From assembly GCF_900167155.1 (NCBI RefSeq), contig NZ_FUXU01000035.1:1-45948 (forward strand): a stretch of 45,948 bases of DNA. Direction: 5' to 3'. The notes beneath the pieces are model-generated. The model saw only the letters and a program-made list of their open reading frames with translations. It was not told where the DNA came from and searched no databases. Shown in pieces: positions 1 to 6,757 of the stretch. This DNA is from Enterovibrio nigricans DSM 22720. GTDB taxonomy: Bacteria > Pseudomonadota > Gammaproteobacteria > Enterobacterales > Vibrionaceae. The stretch's first letter is position 1, and every line of letters begins with the position of its first letter. A program made the translations under genes and the position numbers.

Positions 1-1
1 A

Positions 2-247
2 GGGCTCGGTGCTCGTTTGCGTATCGATTCAACATTACTGACAGCGGTGATGCCGCCATATTGGACTGATGCTAATAACGTAGATCATGAAGGTATGACA
101 CTTGAAGAGTTGAAACAGGTGAAGATTGCTATCGCTGAACTTGGTTTTGCGATCCACGATAGACAGCGCACTATGAAGAAAGAAATTGAAGCACTAACGG
201 ACTTCGATGAGATTCTTAACTACCCAGTTGGGTGGCTACAAAGTTAA
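2..247 (+). CDS. C-terminal fragment of an unknown protein
   Basis: An open frame enters from the left edge and ends at a TAA at 245-247. It reads through to the window edge without a stop, so this is the last ~81 codons of a longer gene. A TTG inside it (17-19) has no ribosome binding site and is not a convincing start. The fragment is soluble-looking, with a charged central helix followed by a short C-terminal tail ending WLQS. I do not recognise the family. A hairpin with a T-rich tail follows directly, which fits the end of a transcription unit. Confidence 0.6.
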   Translation, partial: GLGARLRIDSTLLTAVMPPYWTDANNVDHEGMTLEELKQVKIAIAELGFAIHDRQRTMKKEIEALTDFDEILNYPVGWLQS

Positions 248-267
248 ACATTCTTTAAACGCCATTT

Positions 268-320
268 AAGCCTAGCATTTTGAGCACTTACAGTTGTGCG
301 CAATTTGCTAGGCTTTGTTG
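268..320 (+). terminator. Probable intrinsic terminator
   Basis: A perfect 10-bp inverted repeat (AAGCCTAGCA at 268-277, TGCTAGGCTT at 306-315) encloses a smaller GCAC/GTGC stem and is followed by TGTTGTT. It lies 20 bases after the stop of the partial gene at the left edge. The loop is long and the T tract imperfect, so its efficiency is uncertain. Confidence 0.6.
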
Positions 321-755
321 TTCATATCGCGAGGCGCGCTACAGCGGGCTACAGGAATCGTTGCCTTTCAAGAATACTTATCGAATACAGAGGTAATGAG
401 CAAACAAAAAACACCAGAAATATATCCTATTATTCAATAACTTAAGTTTGTTTTCACTCATGTAATTCACCTAGTTATCCACAGAATCTGTGAATAGGTC
501 ACAGGCAAGACCAAACCTAAAATATAACTTAATAACAAAGAGTTAAGTCCGATTTGTCGAAATTTTAAATTTTTCTTGACCTAATGGCGATAACGCAAGT
601 CGTTTCAAAACGAAAAATAGTACGAAAAGAATCCCCTTTTCAGCCTGATTTCCTATTGCACATCACGACGTTATAAGCTAGTCAGTAAACAGAATTCAGA
701 GGAAGCATCAGTAAAATGTAGGTAGGGATTTGAAATGAAAAATGAAAGGTGGATA
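316..755. other. Intergenic region with a DnaA-box-like inverted pair
   Basis: About 440 bp without a credible gene. It is AT-rich and holds one notable site: a perfect consensus DnaA box TTATCCACA at 475-483, followed after three bases by TCTGTGAATA (487-496), an imperfect inverted copy. No further boxes or 13-mer array are visible, so it does not look like an origin. Confidence 0.4.
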
Positions 756-1916
756 TCACATAAACCATCGAGCCGCAGCTTCGAAAAGTAGCCTGTCTTC
801 CCCAGGTAATGCTAATAATGAAACACCCATTGGTGAACCGTTCACATTAACTGCTGGCAACGTCAGTTGAGCAAAACCCGCGACTTCAGCAATCGAGTAA
901 AGTCTTCGTTGATTGAGTAAAAAGGTGTCGTCGACATCATTGGCTTGCGGTGCTTGCCCCGGTGTGGTTGGGATCATTAGAAGCTCGCCATTTGAAAACA
1001 AGCCTCTCAATGATTCAGTGAAGAGTTCGCGTTTTTTCTTCGTCTCGACAAATTCCTTAAAACTCTTCCCTCGAATTTTCTTCAAAAACGCTACGGTTTC
1101 TTCTGAAAATTTCGGCTTATAGTGATCTAACCATTGCCCATACTCTAGGTCGATCTCCCTTCCTAATATGGTTGTATGAATATTGTGCGCTTGCGTCAAA
1201 ATGAGCTTACTGAAATTAGAAATATCTTTTCTAGGTACCTCGTTGGTAGACATCGCGACTTCCCACTCCAACATGGCTTCAATCGGCAGTAGCTCTTGAA
1301 ACAATGAAGACGCGTATTTAATGCCTTTAAATTGAACCGCTCTTGGCGGTTTAGTCCAACACTTTTCAGCAACCTGCTGAAGTGTGGATAACTTCTTCGC
1401 CATGATCCCTACGGCATCAAATGAGGGTGATAACGCCGCAACACCTCGGAGATCTATCATCCCCTGAGAAGGCCTGTAACCAAACAAGTTGCAAAAGGAA
1501 GCGGGAATAAGCACCCCGCCGCAACAATCATTCCCGATACCTAGTGTCGCTTGCTCCTTCGCCAAAGCAAGCGCAATGCCGGATGATGACCCACCGAGTC
1601 GCGCTCCTTTTGCTGTAGGATTGCTTAATGTCGCCATGAATGGGTTTTGTCCGCTAACACTCGTGCCGAAATCGTCGACCTGAGCTTTACCGATCATTTT
1701 GCAGCCTGACATCAGCAGCATCTGAATCACATGCGCATCGAATTTAGCGGGTTCATTGCCATCAGACCACGCAGGGATCCCTATCCCCGTCACTAGCCCC
1801 TTCACGCTGACACAGTCACTCACTACCAGCGATTGCCGACTCAGCACGCCAGATGGGACATCCACCCTCACAGGTGAAAATTGGTGAAGCATGTAGTGGT
1901 TTTCAAGCATAGACAT
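756..1916 (-). CDS. Amidase-signature protein (AMI1/Toc64-like), probably catalytically inactive
   Basis: 386 aa, shorter than usual amidases (about 430-500). The signature region is clear: GGSSSG at residues 108-113, then an FGYRPSQG block like that of plant AMI1. The amidase triad is Lys / cis-Ser / Ser. Here the VKD motif reads VSD (Ser33 in place of Lys), the cis-Ser is kept (Ser110), and the nucleophile position 24 residues on is Gly134 (motif CCGGV). The spacing (33-110-134) equals that of AMI1 (36-113-137, from memory). Two of three catalytic residues are therefore gone, as described for chloroplast Toc64. The likely role is binding rather than hydrolysis. It lies 55 nt downstream of the J-domain gene on the same strand, possibly co-transcribed. 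The start is the first of two in-frame ATGs (MSM); the GAGGG upstream is a little distant. Confidence 0.75.
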   Translation of the reverse strand: MSMLENHYMLHQFSPVRVDVPSGVLSRQSLVVSDCVSVKGLVTGIGIPAWSDGNEPAKFDAHVIQMLLMSGCKMIGKAQVDDFGTSVSGQNPFMATLSNPTAKGARLGGSSSGIALALAKEQATLGIGNDCCGGVLIPASFCNLFGYRPSQGMIDLRGVAALSPSFDAVGIMAKKLSTLQQVAEKCWTKPPRAVQFKGIKYASSLFQELLPIEAMLEWEVAMSTNEVPRKDISNFSKLILTQAHNIHTTILGREIDLEYGQWLDHYKPKFSEETVAFLKKIRGKSFKEFVETKKKRELFTESLRGLFSNGELLMIPTTPGQAPQANDVDDTFLLNQRRLYSIAEVAGFAQLTLPAVNVNGSPMGVSLLALPGEDRLLFEAAARWFM

Positions 1917-1971
1917 ACAGGATCATTTCCCTCGCATATTCATAAGCTTAAAACTAAATACGATTTTTTGC

Positions 1972-3120
1972 TCAAAACTCGCTGATATTTCGACATTGCT
2001 TGAGCAGCGAGTTGTAGTGCGTTCGAAAATCATCACTGGTGAAATATTCCTCGTTAATTTTCAAACGACGGCTTTGCAACCAACTCTCTGGCGAAGACCC
2101 TTGTCCATAGGGAATTTCATATACGTAAAAATGTTGGTTCTGGTGCATATAGATAAGATTTGCAGCGACTCTCAATGGTTTGTATTGCTCGTTGAGATAC
2201 AAGGTAAACGCGCCACTGCAGTCATTCACTATGTATGAGCCATTTTCACTTCGAATGGCAATATAGGGGCGCTCAGACTCTGTATATGCTGCGAGTGACC
2301 AACTTCCAGACACATTGGTCAGCTGTATAAATGGCATTTTCTCGGCGTCAAAGACATCAGAAACCTGCACATTCTCTTGTTCTACTTTAACATCCGCTTC
2401 TTGCGCTTTTTTAACGGCATGAACCACTTTGAGTGCCGGAGCTGGCGGCGGCGGTGGGCTGGTAACAAACCACGATTTCACCGAGACCCAATCCACATTA
2501 TTAGCACCATACACACCTATCGCAAAAAGTGACGCCGTCACTATAAATGGCATTGCTGCACGTTTAATCCATAGGCCAAAGCCCGCTATTTGCAAACGAG
2601 GCGTGTTGTCCAGTTCCGTTTCGAGAACCTCATTTTCTGACAGTGCGCGCCTGAGATCTGCCGCGAGTTTGATGCTCTCACTCTTCGCTTCTTCTTTTTG
2701 TGCTTTTAATCTGTTTCGCTCATCTTTAAGGAGAACAAGCTCACCTTCTAACATTGCGATTTTTCGCTCATATTCAGCCGTATTACCCGCAGGCGTCTTT
2801 TTGTTTTTTGCCTGTGCATGTGCCAATTGCGTTTTGAGCAATTGATTGAGTGCATTCAACTCATCACGTTCGCGTCGTGCTTTGTGGACTTCCTGCTCAA
2901 GCACACCACCTTCACGTACAGACGCTGAAGCCGGTATCGTCAGTAAGCTTTCGCCCTTTCCCTTAGCAACGTTTTCATAGGCATGGCGAACCAATTGCAT
3001 CAATGCTTTTGAGCCGCCCTTATCAGGGTGAACTCGAAGTGACAGCAGTTTGTAGCGCTGCTTAATAACGGCATCAGAATCATTGGATTTCGTGCCTAAG
3101 AGTTCATTAAATGTGGTCAT
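1972..3120 (-). CDS. Membrane-anchored J-domain protein
   Basis: 382 aa. An N-terminal J domain (residues ~1-55) carries the HPD motif at 31-33 needed to stimulate Hsp70 ATPase. It is followed by a long charged coiled coil (~75-172), one membrane span (~188-206) preceded by IKR, a five-proline linker (222-226), and a C-terminal domain of ~110 residues I do not recognise. By the positive-inside rule the J domain and coiled coil face the cytoplasm and the C-terminal part the periplasm. No Gly/Phe-rich or zinc-finger region is present, so this is a specialised (class C type) J protein that probably brings DnaK to a membrane-bound partner. Its downstream neighbour is an amidase-fold pseudoenzyme. 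The Shine-Dalgarno is weak. Confidence 0.75.
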   Translation of the reverse strand: MTTFNELLGTKSNDSDAVIKQRYKLLSLRVHPDKGGSKALMQLVRHAYENVAKGKGESLLTIPASASVREGGVLEQEVHKARRERDELNALNQLLKTQLAHAQAKNKKTPAGNTAEYERKIAMLEGELVLLKDERNRLKAQKEEAKSESIKLAADLRRALSENEVLETELDNTPRLQIAGFGLWIKRAAMPFIVTASLFAIGVYGANNVDWVSVKSWFVTSPPPPPAPALKVVHAVKKAQEADVKVEQENVQVSDVFDAEKMPFIQLTNVSGSWSLAAYTESERPYIAIRSENGSYIVNDCSGAFTLYLNEQYKPLRVAANLIYMHQNQHFYVYEIPYGQGSSPESWLQSRRLKINEEYFTSDDFRTHYNSLLKQCRNISEF

Positions 3121-3429
3121 GTAAAATCAATTAAAAAAGCAGATAACGATATATCGGCGAAGTAACAGAGAACTTAAATGTTCTTGTCGTACACGGTAGA
3201 GCAGACGTTGAAACCCCAATCTCATATTTAAGATAGTCATAAACCCCTGTTACCGCTGCGTAAATTGTCTAATTTTTGTTATTACGCAAAGAATTACGAT
3301 CATATGCAAAACAAGCCTGTATACATTTCGCACACAAACAGCCCTTTCAATTCACTTTCACCTCCAAATTGCTATTTTTTATTGCATTCTTAAAAACGTG
3401 ATCTATGATACTTGTGAAAATTTGATGAC

Positions 3430-3650
3430 CCGATGAACGCTGCTGGAGAGAGATGGCATTTGCCATCCGCCGAAGAAGTAAATCTTTCAGGCACTCATTA
3501 ACACTGTATTTAGTGTTTGAGTAAGGACAGTTGCGGGAGGGATCTCTGGAGAGAGGTAAGCCAGACTTACCCGCCGAAGGAGCAAGCTCATTAGCCCAAA
3601 CATTGGCTGTTTATGAGTGAAACTCTCAGGCAAAAGGACAGAGGAGATAA
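3430..3650 (+). ncRNA. Tandem glycine riboswitch (two aptamers)
   Basis: Two consecutive glycine aptamers are visible by their conserved segments. The first has GCTGGAGAGAG (~3439), CCGCCGAAGAAG (~3467) and CAGGCAC then GGACAG (~3488-3530). The second has TCTGGAGAGAGG (~3545), CCGCCGAAGGAGCAAGC (~3571) and ACTCTCAGGCAAAAGGACAGAGG (~3621-3643). The tandem arrangement upstream of an Na+/alanine-glycine symporter is well known in Vibrionaceae. Glycine binding is expected to set expression of the transporter gene that starts 112 bases later. Confidence 0.92.
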
Positions 3651-3706
3651 CTGCAGTAAAGCGCACGCTTTAGTGCTGCTTTTCGCAGCTATTCTCCTCC
3701 TTTTAA
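3641..3706 (+). terminator. Expression platform of the glycine riboswitch
   Basis: GAGGAGA (3641-3647) can pair with TCTCCTC (3693-3699), with CTGC/GCAG inside and CTTTTAATTT after it, giving a terminator-like hairpin. Its 5' arm coincides with the 3' strand of the second aptamer's P1 helix (ACAGAGGAG). Aptamer closure and terminator formation should therefore exclude each other, which suggests an ON switch with glycine. A competing small hairpin GCTGC/GCAGC (3675-3689) is also possible. Confidence 0.6.
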
Positions 3707-3762
3707 TTTAAGCCCAAGCTTTCATCACTTTCTCACGAAAGTTTGGCATTAAAGGGGGAATC

Positions 3763-5148
3763 ATGAACCAACCTATTTATAACTTTCTTCAAACTATCGA
3801 CAACCTTGTTTGGGGTCCCCCCCTCCTACTACTGCTGGTAGGGACAGGTATCTATTTCACCTTCCGACTCGGTGCTATCCAAATATTTAAGTTGCCATTG
3901 GCCCTTATCTACATTTTCAAAAAAGAAGATGGCGTGAAAGGCAAAGGCGATGTATCCAGTTTTGCAGCACTTTGTACGGCGCTATCTGCGACGATAGGCA
4001 CAGGTAACATCGTTGGTGTTGCTACCGCTATCAAGCTCGGTGGGCCGGGCGCTCTCTTTTGGATGTGGATGGCCGCACTATTCGGTATGGCAACAAAGTA
4101 TGCGGAATGCTTGCTAGCCGTGAAATACCGTGAAAAGGATGCCAACGGTAACATGCTCGGTGGACCGATGCTTTATCTTGAAAAAGGGGCCGGCCAAAAG
4201 TGGTTAGCGAAGCTGTTCGCCTTCTTCACGATTGGTGTTGCATGCTTTGGTATCGGCACTTTTCCTCAGGTAAACGCGATTGTCGATGCAAGCCATATTG
4301 CGTTTAACGTACCGAAAGAAATCACGGCAATTGTCCTGACACTTCTGGTTGCAGCCGTGACAATCGGTGGTATCAAATCCATCTCAGGTATGGCGAGCAA
4401 AATCGTGCCTACGATGACAGTTATCTACGTCACTGCATGCATCGCAATTTTGGTCAATAACGCAAGTGCAATCCCTTCAGCCATCAGTTTGATCGTCGAG
4501 TCTGCATTCACAAGTACCGCGGCGACGGGTGGCTTTGTTGGAGCCAGCATAATGCTTGCTATCCAATCAGGTGTTGCTCGCGGCGTGTTCTCCAATGAAT
4601 CCGGTCTGGGCAGTGCCCCAATGGCAGCAGCATCAGCACAAACCAATTCATGTGTGCGCCAAGGCTTGATTTCGATGGTGGGTACGTTCCTCGACACCAT
4701 TATTATCTGTTCAATGACGGGCCTTGCACTGGTATTGACCGGCGTGTGGTCAATGGAAATCGAAGGTGCCAAGATGACAACGGAAGCCTTCTCATTGGGT
4801 CTGAATCCAAGTTTTGGTCCAATGGTTGTTGCGGTTGGCTTAATGTTCTTCGCATTCACGACAATTCTTGGCTGGAACTATTATGGTGAACGATGTGTGG
4901 TGTACCTGTTTGGTCAGCGCGCTGTCATCGCCTATAAGATTGTCTTCATTGCGCTAGTTCTTTCTGGTGCCTTTATTAAGCTTGATATGATTTGGCTGAT
5001 TGCAGATATCGTGAATGGTCTGATGGCTGTACCGAACCTAATTGGTCTGATCATTCTCCGTCATGTCGTTGCAGATGAGACCAAGCTGTACTTTGATGCA
5101 CTAAAACGTCGTGTATTGCCAGATTCTAGTAAGCAGGCAAACGCTTAG
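3763..5148 (+). CDS. Sodium:alanine/glycine symporter (AGCS family)
   Basis: 461 aa, the usual length for the alanine or glycine:cation symporter family. Inner-membrane carrier importing alanine/glycine with Na+. It shows the family's N-terminal span, the loop GKGDVSSFAALCTALSATIG with GTGNIVGVATA, the GGPGALFWMW block, the GGPMLY motif and the late segment ILGWNYYGERC, with about ten hydrophobic segments. The ribosome binding site AAAGGGGG lies just before the ATG. A tandem glycine riboswitch controls it. It is a single-gene unit closed by a strong hairpin. Whether glycine or alanine is the main substrate cannot be told from sequence; the riboswitch favours glycine. Confidence 0.92.
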   Translation: MNQPIYNFLQTIDNLVWGPPLLLLLVGTGIYFTFRLGAIQIFKLPLALIYIFKKEDGVKGKGDVSSFAALCTALSATIGTGNIVGVATAIKLGGPGALFWMWMAALFGMATKYAECLLAVKYREKDANGNMLGGPMLYLEKGAGQKWLAKLFAFFTIGVACFGIGTFPQVNAIVDASHIAFNVPKEITAIVLTLLVAAVTIGGIKSISGMASKIVPTMTVIYVTACIAILVNNASAIPSAISLIVESAFTSTAATGGFVGASIMLAIQSGVARGVFSNESGLGSAPMAAASAQTNSCVRQGLISMVGTFLDTIIICSMTGLALVLTGVWSMEIEGAKMTTEAFSLGLNPSFGPMVVAVGLMFFAFTTILGWNYYGERCVVYLFGQRAVIAYKIVFIALVLSGAFIKLDMIWLIADIVNGLMAVPNLIGLIILRHVVADETKLYFDALKRRVLPDSSKQANA

Positions 5149-5177
5149 AAGACGTTACCTTTGCACTATACTGAACG

Positions 5178-5208
5178 AAAAACAGCACCTTAAAGGTGCT
5201 GTTTTTAT
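5178..5208. terminator. Bidirectional intrinsic terminator
   Basis: AACAGCACCTT and AAGGTGCTGTT form a near-perfect hairpin flanked by A5 on the left and T5 on the right. It lies between the convergent symporter gene and the HAD gene, so it can end transcription from both sides. Confidence 0.85.
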
Positions 5209-5223
5209 TGTTTAGATCGTTAA

Positions 5224-5901
5224 TTAAGCAGACTTAGCATTAATCATATCAGACAGGCCAAGCTTGCCGAAAATAGCATCGTAGTGGACGAAGTTCGGGA
5301 TGCGCGTGTGATGCTTAACCTTGTTACCCACCGCGACAAATTCATAGCCCAACGTATTGGTTGCCATCTTGTCCCACTCACCGTCACCAAAGTAAACACG
5401 ACGGTTGAACATAGCACCTGTGTCTTGTTTGGCACGAAACGCCGCGAGTGCCATGATTTCACTTCTCGTCATTGCATCGGAGCAAGAAGCAAAGCTAACA
5501 CCGCTAATATCAAATCCTGCTGCACGGAGTTTCATTTTGGCGGATTCTTCCCAACCACCTGTCGCGATAGCCAGAACAACATTGGAATGTGTTTTCATAT
5601 CGTTGACAAACGCAATGGCACCTGGCGTTGCAGCCAACTCATGACTGTTTGATGCAATGTAGCTACGTGATTTTTGTAAGAACAGCGATTTTACTTCTCG
5701 TAAGATACGCATTCTTTCATTGCGCAGACCTTGCTGGCCGATGAGTTCTTCAAGGATACCAACGTCTGTGACATTGGTGAAATGCTCCCAGTCTGCAAAC
5801 TCGATCTCCAAGACTTTTTCTACCGCTGACCGAAAGCACTCTGAGTCAAAATCGTAACTGTCGATCAATGTGCCATCGACATCTAGCATAAATAAATACA
5901 T
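5224..5901 (-). CDS. HAD-superfamily hydrolase (phosphoglycolate phosphatase-like)
   Basis: 225 aa cytoplasmic phosphatase of the haloacid dehalogenase superfamily. Motif I is DVDGT at residues 7-11 (nucleophile Asp7, acid/base Asp9), motif II is the ATGG segment mid-protein, and motif IV is YFGDGEWD, supplying Mg2+-binding acidic residues. A helical cap occupies roughly residues 15-90, as in subfamily I phosphatases. The substrate cannot be assigned. The start is well placed behind AGGGAAGG. The gene appears monocistronic, convergent with the symporter gene. Confidence 0.8.
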   Translation of the reverse strand: MYLFMLDVDGTLIDSYDFDSECFRSAVEKVLEIEFADWEHFTNVTDVGILEELIGQQGLRNERMRILREVKSLFLQKSRSYIASNSHELAATPGAIAFVNDMKTHSNVVLAIATGGWEESAKMKLRAAGFDISGVSFASCSDAMTRSEIMALAAFRAKQDTGAMFNRRVYFGDGEWDKMATNTLGYEFVAVGNKVKHHTRIPNFVHYDAIFGKLGLSDMINAKSA

Positions 5902-6346
5902 TCGCGCCTTCCCTCAAATCTTTTTATTTCACAGTTCTCAATGCTGATTTGATACTGCGCTGGCGTTCCTTTAGCAGTCACCTTTTGCGTCTTCCGCTTT
6001 GTCTTCTTCACAAAGACTATCTAGTGATAGTAGACGCACATCAAAGGCGTCGCACAGTGTATTGAAAAAATGTGATAAGGGAATGGCTACCAATGAGACA
6101 GGTGAGAGTTTTAGTTAAAATTGTGAGGTAGCGTCGGGCAAGCATCACGGTATGAGCAAGGTGTAACCATTTGAATAAAAAGCGACTTCTTCCAACATTT
6201 CGCCGGAAAAACGGATGCATTAAAAATGGAATTCTAAGACGTATATCGTGGTCGCGTGTTTTAAACGCAAAACTATCAAGGGCACCTCGACGTAATAACG
6301 TACGTGCATTGAAAAGTATGGGGATAAGTAAGAATATGAAGAAAAA
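5902..6346. other. Intergenic region, possible degenerate coding remnant
   Basis: About 445 bp without a convincing gene. On the minus strand a frame from ~6103 down to a stop at 5971-5973 reads like a protein C-terminus, ending in an acidic stretch EEDKAEDAKGDC, but a stop lies immediately upstream and there is no start with a ribosome binding site. The longer minus-strand frame here runs through the tRNA gene and is not credible. Confidence 0.3.
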
Positions 6347-6420
6347 TGGAGGCGCGTCCCGGAGTCGAACCGAGGTCCACGGATTTGCAATCCGCTGCAT
6401 AGCCACTCTGCCAACGCGCC
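6347..6420 (-). tRNA. tRNA-Cys (anticodon GCA)
   Basis: Read on the minus strand it starts GGCGCGT and ends ACGCGCC-T-CCA, so the acceptor stem closes perfectly and CCA is encoded. The anticodon arm CGGAT-TGCAAAT-CCG presents GCA, and the T arm contains GGTTCGACTCC. The length is 74 nt with CCA. It closely resembles E. coli tRNA-Cys. Confidence 0.96.
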
Positions 6421-6458
6421 TTTGAGTGATCCAGAGGTATCTCTGTCTACGGGGCTGC

Positions 6459-6486
6459 ATTATAGGGATGCTAACGATCAACGCAA
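6459..6486 (-). promoter_or_regulatory. Promoter of tRNA-Cys
   Basis: On the minus strand, -35 TTGCGT (6481-6486), a 16-bp spacer and a perfect -10 TATAAT (6459-6464) are followed by a GC-rich discriminator (GCAGCCCC), the arrangement expected for a growth-rate-controlled stable RNA promoter. Confidence 0.75.
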
Positions 6487-6640
6487 CGACTTTTTTTTCG
6501 TTTTTATCTGAGTGTTTCTGATTTGATCGCTTTGGTTAATAATGCGTCTAATCCTTAGGATTGAGTTGCATTTTGAGAGCTTTAAAATGAGCAACACACT
6601 ATCCTGTAAAGATAAGTGAAATTTCTCGCAAAAAGAGTGT

Positions 6641-6715
6641 TTGTCAAGACTTGAAGATCACACCATATAGTGGTTTGATCTGCGCCCTGCCAAAAAGAGC
6701 CACAACATAGTGGCT
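6641..6715 (+). promoter_or_regulatory. nrdJ promoter with two probable NrdR boxes
   Basis: Box 1 ACACCATATAGTGGTT (6660-6675) and box 2 CCACAACATAGTGGCT (6700-6715) share the core ATAGTGG, are imperfect palindromes, and lie 40 bp apart (about four helical turns). They resemble NrdR boxes, which are paired in front of ribonucleotide reductase genes. A possible promoter, TTGTCA (6641-6646) plus CATATA (6664-6669, 17-bp spacer), has its -10 inside box 1, fitting repression. Confidence 0.6.
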
Positions 6716-6757
6716 TTCGCTCAACCAGACGGCATTACATTTGAGGTGCAATTTATA

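Noticed and set aside
4425-4859. Minus-strand frame inside the symporter gene
   Set aside because: Antisense shadow; the plus-strand protein is conserved throughout.
6220-6414. Second minus-strand frame over tRNA-Cys
   Set aside because: Its N-terminus is the translated tRNA (MAEWLCSGLQIRGPRFDSG is a common tRNA artefact).
6041-6481. Minus-strand open frame of ~146 codons
   Set aside because: It reads straight through the tRNA-Cys gene and its promoter and has no ribosome binding site.
6487-6640. Possible cobalamin riboswitch before the B12-dependent reductase
   Set aside because: No B12-box or the expected long conserved core is visible; the control sites look like NrdR boxes.
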